Source: Bacillus sp. FJAT-18017 (GTDB lineage: Bacteria; Bacillota; Bacilli; Bacillales; Cytobacillaceae). From it: a DNA stretch of 64,000 bases. The notes beneath the pieces are model-generated. The model was not told where the DNA came from. It worked only from the letters and a program-made list of their open reading frames with translations, and made no database searches. The position numbers and the translations under genes were made by a program. How positions within the stretch are numbered: the first letter of the stretch is position 1; every line of letters starts with the position of its first letter. This document shows, one piece after another, positions 9,659-18,155 of the stretch. The stretch is taken from NCBI RefSeq assembly GCF_001278805.1, contig NZ_CP012602.1, forward strand, positions 2,014,001 through 2,078,000. The letters run 5' to 3'.

Positions 9659-10855
9659 ATGAAGATATACCTGGAACCTCATGATACACTACATGATATT
9701 AGCCGTATTTTTGATATTCCTTTGGAGATACTCGAGGATTCAATTCCACAAAATAGAGAGAAGTGCTCATTGGAAAAAGATTTTATGGAAATTCCCGGAC
9801 TTTTTACCCTTCCATACCGTGTGAGAAAAGGGGATAATCTAGAGAAACTTGAACGTATCTGGCGAATGCCAGCAGGCGCAATCGAACGGGCGAATCGCCT
9901 GAACGAACAAGGGAAATTAAAAGCTGGTCAATTGATATGGCGCCCTTACCGAATAGTATCTCCCATTTTAGTATGTAAAATGGACTATAACTCCCTTGTG
10001 CTTGAGCGTGATGTTGGGTTTTTAAAAAAAGCCTATCCATTTATACGATTTCAGGTAATTGGCAGAAGCGCTCTTGGCAAACCTATCTATGAACTTCTGA
10101 TTGGCCGGGGAAAGCGGAGAATACATTTTAACGCTTCCTTCCATGCGAATGAATGGATTACTACAGGAATTCTTATGGACCTTGTAAACAGCTATTCCAT
10201 TGGATTAACAAATCGCTCCCATATCCACCATTCCAGCCTGCTCCGCTCATATAATGAAATTGAGCTATCTATTGTACCAATGGTTAACCCGGATGGTGTT
10301 GATCTGGTCTTGCTCGATCCCCCATTAAATTGCAAAGATAATGTAGTAAGTATGAACAAAGGCAAAACCGATTTTTCAGGGTGGAAGGCGAATATTAGAG
10401 GAATAGACCTTAATAATCAATTTCCGGCACATTGGGAAATTGAAAAGGAGCGAAAGGAGCCAAAGTCACCGTCTGCCCGCGATTATCCAGGTGTATTACC
10501 CCTTTCCGAGCCGGAAGCAAAAGCCATGGCAGAATTAACGATAAAAAGGAAATTTGATATGGTTATCGCATTCCATTCCCAGGGGGAGGAGTTTTACTGG
10601 GGGTATAACAATAGAGAGCCTGCTGAGGCAGGAGAAATTGCCACACTCATTGCTGAGGCAAGCGGCTACCGGCCAGTCCGGACCATTGACAGCCATGCAG
10701 GGTTTAAGGATTGGTTTATTCAGGAATTTCAAAAGCCGGGATTTACTATTGAGCTGGGAAAAGGAATAAATCCTCTGCCCCTTTCCCAATATGACAGCAT
10801 TCTTCATTCTGTTTCCGGGCTGTTTTTTTCTCTTTTGGAGGTTAGGAAAAATTAG
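9659..10855 (+). CDS. yqgT: M14-family gamma-D-glutamyl-L-diamino acid endopeptidase (YqgT)
   Basis: 398 aa. The N-terminal 100 residues form two LysM-like modules (YRVRKGDNLEKLERIWRMP is the clearer one) for peptidoglycan binding. A zinc carboxypeptidase domain follows: H-x-x-E in ASFHANEW, the third zinc ligand probably in IAFHSQGEEFYW, and the catalytic Glu in FTIELGKG. The family cuts the D-Glu-diaminopimelate bond of muropeptides, usually late in sporulation or for peptide recycling. No signal peptide is present, as in related sporulation enzymes. The ribosome site is AAAGGAGAG. Confidence 0.92.
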   Translation: MKIYLEPHDTLHDISRIFDIPLEILEDSIPQNREKCSLEKDFMEIPGLFTLPYRVRKGDNLEKLERIWRMPAGAIERANRLNEQGKLKAGQLIWRPYRIVSPILVCKMDYNSLVLERDVGFLKKAYPFIRFQVIGRSALGKPIYELLIGRGKRRIHFNASFHANEWITTGILMDLVNSYSIGLTNRSHIHHSSLLRSYNEIELSIVPMVNPDGVDLVLLDPPLNCKDNVVSMNKGKTDFSGWKANIRGIDLNNQFPAHWEIEKERKEPKSPSARDYPGVLPLSEPEAKAMAELTIKRKFDMVIAFHSQGEEFYWGYNNREPAEAGEIATLIAEASGYRPVRTIDSHAGFKDWFIQEFQKPGFTIELGKGINPLPLSQYDSILHSVSGLFFSLLEVRKN

Positions 10856-10932
10856 ATAAACTGCATAATTATTGAAACAATTTTGCTTGATAAACGTCTA
10901 CTATATTATTGATAAATAAAGGGGGATAAGGA

Positions 10933-12090
10933 ATGGAATTAGGCAGATACATACCTACTCATATGCAAGCCTCTAAAATGATGATCATTTTCCTAATATT
11001 CCTTTTTCTCTCTGGATGCACCGAACCTAAAGCTTCGAAGACTCTGCCTCCATCGCATAATGATTCTCAAGAAGAACATGATCAGGGCAAGACGGGGACT
11101 GCTGATTGGGTGGTTCCAATTAACGTTCCGGAAGGGGAGTTTTTCAAAGTATTTGGCTGGTTAGGGGACTCGGATATACTATATGCCTCCAATTTGGCAT
11201 CCGGATCCAATCTGTATTCTTATTCATTGGAAACTGGTGTCAGCAAGTTAATTCTTTCTAGCAAAGCCCCTATAGTAACTGCGGCTGTGAATCCTGATTT
11301 AAGCCGAATTCTTGTCCATACTTCCCCTTCGTCGTTCGAAGCCATTGTTACCGTTTATGATTTGGGAGGAAATGAATTGGTAAGCCAGTCATTCCCATCA
11401 GCGGAATTACACGCGGAATGGAATATGTATGATGAAAATGTTGCTTTAATTGTGGCTTTCAACGAGGATTGGACGTATAACAGCTTCAGGATGGACACAA
11501 ATGATCATATAGTTGAGGAAATTGAATTGCCAGATCCATTTGCTAAATGGGTAGGCAAAGAAAGTATTGCTTACCTGAAATGGAATCAAGATGCTCCGGC
11601 GCTTTTTGCTCCGCTGGAAATCATGGAGTCTGGCGGCGAAATAACCGCCAGTATGGACGAACAAATTTACCATATTGAGACATATAAGGATTTGATTGTG
11701 GCTGTAAGCCGGGATGCTCAGGATGAGACTAAAGCTTTGTATACCTTTTTTTCGCAACAGCTTAAGGCTCTGGGAACGTTTACTGTACCTCATTTAACAA
11801 GATTCTCTGACTGGCTTGTTCCGTATCAGGACTACAGTCTGGCAGCGGGGAGGTTTATGGTATTTGAACCTGTCAGAAGCGGTGAAGCAGATGCTTATAC
11901 TGAAGGTTTTACGCTTGCTTCCTACGAAATCGGTGGAAGCAGGGAGGTTCTAATTGAGGGACTGGACAATCAGCCAATAGTTGCCTCTCCCAATGGCAGG
12001 GTTATCTTATATGGATATAGGTATGAGAGGATCATAGACCCTGAATCAAAGAATATTATCAACCTTATTGAAGAATTCGATTCAAATTAA
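10933..12090 (+). CDS. yqgU: YqgU-like lipoprotein
   Basis: 385 aa. The hydrophobic segment MMIIFLIFLFLSGC ends in a lipobox (LSGC), so the mature protein is a lipid-anchored extracytoplasmic protein. The body shows repeated beta patterns such as ILYASNLASGSNLYSYSLETG, like a WD40/TolB-type beta-propeller. Function is unknown. Several Met codons precede the signal segment; ATG 10933 has AGGGGG 8 nt upstream and was kept. It shares the yqgT-yqgU order of B. subtilis. Confidence 0.85.
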   Translation: MELGRYIPTHMQASKMMIIFLIFLFLSGCTEPKASKTLPPSHNDSQEEHDQGKTGTADWVVPINVPEGEFFKVFGWLGDSDILYASNLASGSNLYSYSLETGVSKLILSSKAPIVTAAVNPDLSRILVHTSPSSFEAIVTVYDLGGNELVSQSFPSAELHAEWNMYDENVALIVAFNEDWTYNSFRMDTNDHIVEEIELPDPFAKWVGKESIAYLKWNQDAPALFAPLEIMESGGEITASMDEQIYHIETYKDLIVAVSRDAQDETKALYTFFSQQLKALGTFTVPHLTRFSDWLVPYQDYSLAAGRFMVFEPVRSGEADAYTEGFTLASYEIGGSREVLIEGLDNQPIVASPNGRVILYGYRYERIIDPESKNIINLIEEFDSN

Positions 12091-12124
12091 AAGGCTGCCA
12101 TCGCGATTGCGAGGCAGCCTTTTT
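12091..12124 (+). terminator. terminator after the yqgU-like gene
   Basis: Stem AAGGCTGCC / GGCAGCCTT with an inner TCGC-GCGA helix, then TTTTT. Confidence 0.9.
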
Positions 12125-12128
12125 ACTA

Positions 12129-12337
12129 TTTGGAAAATGTAGACTTCGCGACTGTAGATAACTTGTTAATTAAGTGTGATCTACGTCTAGCTCCAGCGCC
12201 TATCGCCTAACAAACTTCAGGTCTCCTCCCTACGATAAGTCATCATCGAATCGCATTCGCTCTTCGTGATTCCTTTATCTCAGTCGAAGCCCCTCCAGTA
12301 TTGTACGGCGATAATCAAGGCGCTTGCGCTTTTGTTC
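12129..12337 (+). repeat. dispersed repeat family A, copy 2
   Basis: Same orientation and nearly the same sequence as 2314-2519. Shared blocks include CTACGATAAGTCATCATCGA and CTCTTCGTGATTCCTTTATC. It again begins a few bases after a terminator. Its right end abuts the stop codon of yqgW, transcribed from the other strand. Confidence 0.85.
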
Positions 12338-12338
12338 A

Positions 12339-12512
12339 TTAGTGGCCACTCGGATAGCCATCTTTCCAGACTGTCATGAATGTGAACCATCCAAAAACAA
12401 GAAATGTCAGGAAGGCAAAGCCCACTCCCATGAAATTCTTATTCCTGAGTGCAGTGAATGTGGAGTACCCCGCTAAAAGTGTTACAAGTGTGAAAATGAT
12501 CATAAGTCCCAT
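12339..12512 (-). CDS. yqgW: YqgW, DUF2759 small membrane protein
   Basis: 57 aa with two hydrophobic segments (MIIFTLVTLLAGYSTF and GVGFAFLTFLVFGWFTFM) and a short polar tail DGYPSGH. This fits the DUF2759 family found at this locus in bacilli. The start is set at the ATG at 12512 because AAGGGGG lies 6 nt upstream; the reading frame stays open to 12575. Function unknown. Confidence 0.85.
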   Translation of the reverse strand: MGLMIIFTLVTLLAGYSTFTALRNKNFMGVGFAFLTFLVFGWFTFMTVWKDGYPSGH

Positions 12513-12676
12513 AATATAGCCCCCTTTATACCATATACAGCTTGCAAATGCCCATTTAAAATATGTAAAAAACAATAGTTTTCATTCGATTTTTATTCTA
12601 TAGGTTTTTGTCTGATTTGTCGAGCATTAATAGTGTACAATAAGGCTATCATTCATCAAGTTTGGAGGCAATGAAA

Positions 12677-13315
12677 ATGAATTGGTTTCCTGTTCCGCTT
12701 GGCGGGATTCAAGCAAATTGCTATATTCTACACCGCGAAGACCGCTCCTGCCTGATTGTCGATCCGGGAGAAGAAGGTAAAAAACTGATCCGGATTCTTA
12801 CTGAGAAAAAGCTGGTTCCTACCGCAATCATACTTACCCATGCCCATTTTGATCATATAGGGGCTGTTGATGATATAAGGGATCATTATAAAATACCGGT
12901 TTACGTGCATAAAGCAGAAGCTAAATGGCTGGGGGATCCTTCGTTGAATGGATCCGAACTTTTCCCGGTTCAATCTATTAGAGTCAGGGAAGCTGATCAT
13001 TTATTTGAGAAGGAAGGACAATTTGAAATCGGAGGCTTTCAGTTTACCCTTTTTGAAACTCCAGGTCATTCTCCTGGAGGGGTATCTTTTTATTTTTCAG
13101 ACAAAGGTTTGGTTGTTGCAGGTGATTCGCTCTTTATGGGAAGCATTGGAAGGACAGACCTTCCAGGCGGTAATGAAAAGGTACTGCTAAAGAGTATTCA
13201 TTCAAAACTACTTACCCTCCCGGAGGATACAATCGTTCTACCTGGTCATGGCCCGGCAACGACGATTGGCGATGAAATGGACTCGAATCCTTTTTTAAAC
13301 GGATTCGGGATGTAA
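12677..13315 (+). CDS. yqgX: MBL-fold metallo-hydrolase (YqgX)
   Basis: 212 aa hydrolase of the glyoxalase II-like group. Zinc ligands are visible: THAHFDHIG near residue 55, a His in ETPGHSPGG near residue 130, Asp in VAGDSLF and His in LPGHGP. Substrate is not known; relatives act on hydroxyacyl-thiols. The second ATG (12677) is preferred because GGAGG lies 8 nt upstream and it gives the family start MNWF. Confidence 0.92.
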   Translation: MNWFPVPLGGIQANCYILHREDRSCLIVDPGEEGKKLIRILTEKKLVPTAIILTHAHFDHIGAVDDIRDHYKIPVYVHKAEAKWLGDPSLNGSELFPVQSIRVREADHLFEKEGQFEIGGFQFTLFETPGHSPGGVSFYFSDKGLVVAGDSLFMGSIGRTDLPGGNEKVLLKSIHSKLLTLPEDTIVLPGHGPATTIGDEMDSNPFLNGFGM

Positions 13316-13344
13316 TATGAGTTAAATTGAACGGGTGAGGGATT

Positions 13345-14433
13345 ATGATGCAGGCGCAACTGGCAGAAAAAATTAAACATTCCCCCGGCGGCTTAATTAC
13401 ATATGCCGACTATATTGCCATGGCATTGTATACACCGGAAATCGGTTATTATATGCGTGAAGGGGAAAAAATAGGACGCTCGGGTGATTTTATCACATCA
13501 AGCAATGTGTCAGATATATATGGACGTACTCTCTCTAAATGGTACAAGAGAATGGTAGACAGGCACGGATTAGCTGCTCAAATATGTGAAGTGGGCGGCG
13601 GCAACGGCAGGTTTGCCAAAGCCTTTCTTGAGGAGTGGTATTCAAACTCTGGTATGGAACTTAACTATACGATTGTTGAAACTAGCCCGTTACATAGAAA
13701 ACTCCAGCAGGAATTACTTTCTCGTTTCCCTGGGTTTTCCCAGCCGGAAGCTCTTTCAGCCGTCAACATCCACTCTGGTCTGTTATTTTCCAACGAATTG
13801 TTTGATGCACTTCCTGTCCATGTTATTGAAAAGCAGGATGGAAAGCTATATGAAATTATGATAGGAAGCAAGGATGGCAAGCTTTATGAACAGCAAGTAG
13901 AGCTAAACAATCCCGCGATAGACTTATATTTGGAGCGAAACAGACTAACCCTGGCTGATCGGCAGCGAATAGAAATTCCGCTGTCGATGGAAGGAATGGT
14001 TAAGGATATGGCTTTTGTTCTTGGCGAAGGGCTTGTCGTGACGGTTGATTATGGTTATACAAACGAGGAATGGATGGAGCCAGGCCGGAGAAATGGAAGC
14101 CTGCGAGGCTACATGAAACATAGGATGTTTGACAGTGTGCTTGAGTATCCCGGAGAAATGGACATTACCACTCATATCCACTTGGATGGGCTTGTAGAAG
14201 CGGGAAATAGGCATGGCCTTGATACTATGGCAATTCTCAGGCAGGATGAGTTCTTATTTAAGGCGGGTATCCTAAAGGAATTGGAGGACAATTACGATCC
14301 AAATCCATTCTCTGAAAGAAGCAAACGGAATCGTGCCATACGAAGCCTTGTCATGCCTTCGGGGATGAGTTCGTCCTTTCATGTTGTGATCCAGCAAAAA
14401 GGGCTGGCAATAAAATTAGATGAACTCTACTAA
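13345..14433 (+). CDS. MidA/NDUFAF7-type SAM-dependent methyltransferase
   Basis: 362 aa. The SAM-binding glycine loop reads EVGGGNGRFAKAFLEEW near residue 81, and the family motif FSNELFDALPVHV near residue 151. A later VVTVDYGYTNEEW block is typical of COG1565. Eukaryotic relatives (NDUFAF7) methylate an arginine of respiratory complex I; the bacterial target is not known. It follows yqgX by 29 nt with GGGTGAGG upstream, so they are probably co-transcribed. Either of two adjacent ATGs may be used. Confidence 0.88.
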   Translation: MMQAQLAEKIKHSPGGLITYADYIAMALYTPEIGYYMREGEKIGRSGDFITSSNVSDIYGRTLSKWYKRMVDRHGLAAQICEVGGGNGRFAKAFLEEWYSNSGMELNYTIVETSPLHRKLQQELLSRFPGFSQPEALSAVNIHSGLLFSNELFDALPVHVIEKQDGKLYEIMIGSKDGKLYEQQVELNNPAIDLYLERNRLTLADRQRIEIPLSMEGMVKDMAFVLGEGLVVTVDYGYTNEEWMEPGRRNGSLRGYMKHRMFDSVLEYPGEMDITTHIHLDGLVEAGNRHGLDTMAILRQDEFLFKAGILKELEDNYDPNPFSERSKRNRAIRSLVMPSGMSSSFHVVIQQKGLAIKLDELY

Positions 14434-14435
14434 AA

Positions 14436-14485
14436 AAAGGAACGATAGGAAGCGTATTTTCCGCTCTTATCGTTCCTTCTTTTTA
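14436..14485. terminator. bidirectional terminator between the methyltransferase and yqzE
   Basis: Long imperfect stem AAGGAACGATA...TATCGTTCCTT with an A run on the left and a T run on the right. It can end both convergent transcripts. Confidence 0.88.
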
Positions 14486-14649
14486 ACTCCCAAATAGAAA
14501 AGGTAGGGAAGTATTCCAAACCAGCGATACCAGAATGCTGCTTTTGTTTCCCTCCTGGCTGCACGAAGCCGCTGCCGTTCCTCCCGAGGCTGGTCGTAAT
14601 ATTTTACAAAAGTTTGCGTCATAAATTTAACATAATCATTCGTTTTCAC
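14467..14649 (-). CDS. yqzE: YqzE family protein
   Basis: 60 aa. It begins MKTNDYVKFMTQTFVKYYDQP, has an Arg-rich middle and a hydrophobic segment AFWYRWFGILPYLFYLGV ending KKKER. It corresponds to YqzE, which in B. subtilis is expressed with the comG operon under ComK. The GTG at 14649 has AGGTG 6 nt upstream; a GTG nine bases earlier is also open. It lies downstream of comGG and aroK on the same strand, so late-competence expression is likely. Confidence 0.85.
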   Translation of the reverse strand: MKTNDYVKFMTQTFVKYYDQPREERQRLRAARRETKAAFWYRWFGILPYLFYLGVKKKER

Positions 14650-14689
14650 TAGACACACCTGCTTTCATTATGCTACAAGTATGTCCAAA

Positions 14690-15193
14690 CTAAGCCTGTT
14701 TCAACCAGCCGGCAATTTCTTTTACGATCGTTTCGGGGGCTTTTCCGTCAACAGGAATTTGAGTATGCGAGGCGGCATGGTAAAGGGGAAGGCGTGCTGC
14801 CAATCTTTCTTTTATTTCCTTTTGTTTATCTCCTGCCAATAACGGGCGGGTTTCGTCATTAGCAAGCCTTTTTGCTATCTCCTCTTCACTTGCTTCAAGA
14901 AAAATAACCATCCCTGTTTTTTTCATGGTCTGGCGATTCATTTCCTTCAAGATCGCTCCTCCGCCTGTGGCTACAACCATTTCCTTACCGGCAATTTCAT
15001 TAATTAGGGAAGTTTCCAATTCCCGGAAGCGTTTTTCTCCCTCTTCAAGGAAAATCCTTGAAATGCTTTTCTGGGCCTTGTTTTCAATTTCTAAATCTGT
15101 ATCAATAAAACCCAGGCCAAGTTCTTCAGCGAGTAATCTTCCTACTGTTGTTTTTCCGCACCCCATGAATCCTATCAAAAAAATGGTCCTCAT
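14690..15193 (-). CDS. aroK: shikimate kinase
   Basis: Phosphorylates shikimate at O3 in aromatic amino acid synthesis. 167 aa. Walker A is GFMGCGKTT near residue 7, the DTD motif is in GFIDTDLE, the shikimate-binding stretch is RFRELE, ATGGGAI is the glycine motif, and the LID arginine is in NDETRPLL. ATG 15193 has GGAG 7 nt upstream; a GTG one codon earlier is the alternative. It sits between comGG and yqzE, so it may partly be read from the comG promoter. Confidence 0.95.
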   Translation of the reverse strand: MRTIFLIGFMGCGKTTVGRLLAEELGLGFIDTDLEIENKAQKSISRIFLEEGEKRFRELETSLINEIAGKEMVVATGGGAILKEMNRQTMKKTGMVIFLEASEEEIAKRLANDETRPLLAGDKQKEIKERLAARLPLYHAASHTQIPVDGKAPETIVKEIAGWLKQA

Positions 15194-15206
15194 CACTTTA
15201 CTCCAT

Positions 15207-15590
15207 TCAATTTTTCTTCATCCATTTTACCATCTTTTTTTGATTAATATCATAAAAAGCGTATCCCTCAACAGCCGGTCTGTTATTTAACTTCACAGTG
15301 AACGTCACTTTCTGCTGTTGGGGTACGCCCGCGGATGCCGTGGTAAAGGAAACAGTAGCATTCTCAAAAAAATATCGCCCTGAATAAGTCATGTTTTTAC
15401 TTTGAAAATCCTGCTCGGTTTTCTTTAAAGCTGCAATAAAATAGTAATCCTGCTGCTGAATTGCCGCCAGCTCCACAGCTATTTTCCTTTCAGTCAGGAG
15501 CAGTTCAGCAGACATGGTGAGGAAGAGGCACGTTGATAATAATATTGAGAGGGTCAATGGGTATGTAAAGCCTTTTTGGCAATTTCTCAT
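15207..15590 (-). CDS. comGG: ComGG, minor pseudopilin-like competence protein
   Basis: 127 aa. A single N-terminal hydrophobic segment (FTYPLTLSILLSTCLFLTMS) is followed by the polar body. It lacks the usual processing motif with Glu at position 5, as ComGG proteins do. It is needed to assemble the DNA-uptake pseudopilus. Assignment rests on its position as last gene of comG and on the overlap of four bases with comGF. Confidence 0.88.
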   Translation of the reverse strand: MRNCQKGFTYPLTLSILLSTCLFLTMSAELLLTERKIAVELAAIQQQDYYFIAALKKTEQDFQSKNMTYSGRYFFENATVSFTTASAGVPQQQKVTFTVKLNNRPAVEGYAFYDINQKKMVKWMKKN

Positions 15591-16024
15591 GGTTGTTGCG
15601 CTTCCCAGGGGATAAAGGAATAAACATCCCCTTCATATTTGTTGTTTTGTAAATCAGTCACTTGAATGGTTACGTGCTGGCCGTCCTTTTTAAAGGCGAC
15701 GGAGGTAATGTTTTGAAGGAGAACCTCATGGCCAGTGAGGTTAACCCTTCGCCTTATATTAGGGCCGAACTTTTCATAGATGACTGTATTTGTGCCAACC
15801 TTCAAGAGCAATTTTCCCGATAGGATTTGAACTGAGCTTGAGGCCTGAAGTTCATCCTTTGTTTGGCTCAGAAAAAGGTTCCATTCCATTTCCTGCAATT
15901 GCCGTGATGCCTGCAATTTGCTGCTCTCCATCACCGCGATAGTAGGTGCAAGCAGAAAGGCGACTATCGACAGACAGGCAAGGGAGAGAAGCATCTCACT
16001 CATGATAAAGCCCTTGTTATTCAA
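15587..16024 (-). CDS. comGF: ComGF, competence pseudopilus protein
   Basis: About 145 aa. The N-terminus reads NNKGFIMSEMLLSLACLSIVAFLLAP, a type IV prepilin-like cleavage site (KG/F) and membrane helix. The frame is open to an ATG at 16096, but that would overlap comGE by 80 bases and add a sequence unlike the family. The TTG at 16024 overlaps the comGE stop and is the better start. The ribosome site is weak, so translational coupling to comGE is likely. Confidence 0.85.
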   Translation of the reverse strand: MNNKGFIMSEMLLSLACLSIVAFLLAPTIAVMESSKLQASRQLQEMEWNLFLSQTKDELQASSSVQILSGKLLLKVGTNTVIYEKFGPNIRRRVNLTGHEVLLQNITSVAFKKDGQHVTIQVTDLQNNKYEGDVYSFIPWEAQQP

Positions 16025-16352
16025 TCTTTCCGCATATTTCCTGAAAGTCAGCAGTTTTCTCCCCACTTCGCACACATACCTCCTTATTTCCATCATCCTG
16101 AGTAAGTACGTACACTTTAAAGGTTGTACTGTATTCTTTTTGGATCACTTTTTCTATTGGCAGTACACCTTCAGATGCATACGCAGTAAGCTCGTTATAT
16201 AAAATTTCAATTGCATTATTGGAGATAGTAGTTTTTTCAGATTGCTGCCATATGAAATTGATTGAAGGAATGAGAAACATAGCGGCAATTCCCAGTGCAG
16301 AAAGTGAAAGAAGAAGGTCTGAAAGAAAGAAACCATCATTCGTCCGCCACAT
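16017..16352 (-). CDS. comGE: ComGE, competence pseudopilus protein
   Basis: 111 aa from the ATG at 16352 (GGAAGAGGGCGG upstream). N-terminal TNDGFFLSDLLLSLSALGIAAMFL is a prepilin-type leader and helix, with Asp in place of the usual Glu5. Two Cys near the C-terminus (EVCVRSG and EICGKIE) could form a disulphide outside the membrane. It overlaps comGD by 17 bases. Confidence 0.87.
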   Translation of the reverse strand: MWRTNDGFFLSDLLLSLSALGIAAMFLIPSINFIWQQSEKTTISNNAIEILYNELTAYASEGVLPIEKVIQKEYSTTFKVYVLTQDDGNKEVCVRSGEKTADFQEICGKIE

Positions 16353-16779
16353 AGAACCGCCCTCTTCCAAGCTGAAATGTAATCCGGTAGAAATCACCAT
16401 AGGCATGTACGATAATTGTCCCAAAGCGGCTAATATTCCCGTCTGGCAGGAAATTAAAGGTTAAAGGCATGGTTCCAGGTTTAACAGCGATATCTGCCGG
16501 ATAGGTCCTGTAAACGAGTAAATCCAAGGCGTATCTGCTGTCGTTAATGTAATAGCGGTTGGTCTCGCCGGTAATAATTATCGATTGTTCGCGCTGATGG
16601 GAGAGTGCGTATAGTTGCGCGTAATAAAGGTCTGCCTTTAATAACGTGAAGAAGTTTTCCCTGTTTACCACTGAAAGAAGCGGATTCATAAGTGTGATTG
16701 ATATAGTAACAATAACAAGGAAACCAGAAAGTGTGATAAGGGCTTCGGCCATAGTAAACCCCTCCTCGTTCCTGATCAT
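16336..16779 (-). CDS. comGD: ComGD, minor pseudopilin
   Basis: 147 aa. MIRNEEGFTMAEALITLSGF is a typical class 1 prepilin leader (cleavage after Gly7, Glu5 of the mature chain present) for the ComC peptidase. A membrane helix and a beta-rich globular domain follow (SIIITGETNRYYIND). It overlaps comGC by four bases. Confidence 0.92.
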   Translation of the reverse strand: MIRNEEGFTMAEALITLSGFLVIVTISITLMNPLLSVVNRENFFTLLKADLYYAQLYALSHQREQSIIITGETNRYYINDSRYALDLLVYRTYPADIAVKPGTMPLTFNFLPDGNISRFGTIIVHAYGDFYRITFQLGRGRFYVADE

Positions 16780-17105
16780 GGTGATGGTGCAACAACTACT
16801 TCTTCTACTTTTCCGTTAGTGACCACAATTTTCTTTCCGCCACCAGGACAGTTGCCTGAGCCTGGCTCAAGGTACTTACCATCTATTAAAGCAGCAAGGT
16901 TGGAAGGATAAACACCGTTCTCCAAATGATAAGCCTGTACCTGGGCTTCAACGACCTTTAAGAGCGCTCCACATCCTTTTTTATTGATCGTGTCATTATG
17001 TTTTGTCACATTCGGGATTGTAATGGCTAATAGTACGGATATTACTAACATAACGACCATCATTTCAATTAAAGTAAACCCGTTTTGATTTTTAATTTTT
17101 TTCAT
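16776..17105 (-). CDS. comGC: ComGC, major competence pseudopilin
   Basis: 109 aa. The leader MKKIKNQNG/FTLIEMMVVML is a perfect prepilin peptidase site; ComC would cut before Phe10 and methylate it. The hydrophobic helix is followed by a small C-terminal domain with two Cys (KKGCGALL and GNCPGG) able to form the intramolecular disulphide known for ComGC. It forms the pseudopilus that carries DNA across the wall. Confidence 0.96.
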   Translation of the reverse strand: MKKIKNQNGFTLIEMMVVMLVISVLLAITIPNVTKHNDTINKKGCGALLKVVEAQVQAYHLENGVYPSNLAALIDGKYLEPGSGNCPGGGKKIVVTNGKVEEVVVAPSP

Positions 17106-17123
17106 ATGAAGTTCCTCCTGAAT

Positions 17124-18155
17124 TTAGATTGCATTGAGCATGTGAAACATAGGAAGCAAAATTGCCAGATAAATAGAAATAACCAAAGCTGCAACAATTA
17201 AAAAAATTGATGGCTGGATGATCTTTATAAGAACCTTTACTTTCCCTTCCAGTGAGGAGAGGCAGGTTCTGCTGTAAAAATGGAGCTCACTTTCCAGCCG
17301 GCCATTTTCCTGGCCATGCCGGACAACGGCCGGAAATCCATGTTCAAAGAATGGAGAGAAGGCAATGAGTGACTCAAACGTTTCTCCCGAAGTCAGCCCG
17401 CTCTTAATCTTCCTGGACAATTCACTATAGAAACTTTGCTTTTTATGATTTTCGAAATATGTCAGAGCTTCATAAATAGATAATCCGCCGGTCAGAAGAT
17501 AACTTAATTGAATTGAAAAAAAGTGAGTATGGATTAATTTGAAGACTTTGCCGAGAATAGGTACTTTCATGAGAAGATATCTTTGAGTGAGGGAGGGAAG
17601 GCGCCTGAACCAAAATTGATTGAGAAGGACAGTTACTCCAGCCATTAAGGCGATGATTATCAATAAAAGAGGCAAAATATCACCAAACCGTAATAATGCA
17701 GATGTAATGGCATGCTCCTGGAGTCCCATAGATTGGAACATAAGAGTAAATCTCGGCAGGAGGGAATGTTGGACAAATATGAATAGAATCATTGTAACGG
17801 CGAGCAGAAGTATAGGATAATACATCAGGCTTCTTAGTTTTCTGGCATCGCTGTCTCTATTTAGTAATGCTTCACTACCCTCAAGAATTGCTTTTTCAAA
17901 GTTCCCGTGCTGTTCTGCAAAATACACATAGCCTGAAAGCTCCTTATTAAAGTGCATTCCGTCAATTACTTCGTGAAAAGGCGTACCATTTTTTAATTCC
18001 TTTAGACATGCAGCAAGGTCATTCTTCTTATGGGGCGGTAATTGAAGGGAGAGCGACTCGATAGCTTCGGAAATATGATAACCCCGCTGCAGCAGCTCTC
18101 CGATTCTTTTTAAAAATTCCGCTTGTTCCTTAAGAGTCCACCTACTCCTCCACAT
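17124..18155 (-). CDS. comGB: ComGB, polytopic membrane protein of the pseudopilus
   Basis: 343 aa GspF/PilC-type platform protein with two homologous cytoplasmic halves and three membrane segments (LLLAVTMILFIFVQ; LLLIIIALMAGVTVLL; IFLIVAALVISIYLAILLP). It recruits the ComGA ATPase to the membrane. The ATG at 18155 gives a start that resembles B. subtilis ComGB; an earlier ATG at 18176 overlaps comGA more deeply. Confidence 0.93.
   Translation of the reverse strand: MWRSRWTLKEQAEFLKRIGELLQRGYHISEAIESLSLQLPPHKKNDLAACLKELKNGTPFHEVIDGMHFNKELSGYVYFAEQHGNFEKAILEGSEALLNRDSDARKLRSLMYYPILLLAVTMILFIFVQHSLLPRFTLMFQSMGLQEHAITSALLRFGDILPLLLIIIALMAGVTVLLNQFWFRRLPSLTQRYLLMKVPILGKVFKLIHTHFFSIQLSYLLTGGLSIYEALTYFENHKKQSFYSELSRKIKSGLTSGETFESLIAFSPFFEHGFPAVVRHGQENGRLESELHFYSRTCLSSLEGKVKVLIKIIQPSIFLIVAALVISIYLAILLPMFHMLNAI

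Noticed and set aside
16025-16096. Longer comGF start
   Set aside because: It would overlap comGE by 80 bases and put 24 unrelated residues before the prepilin-type leader.
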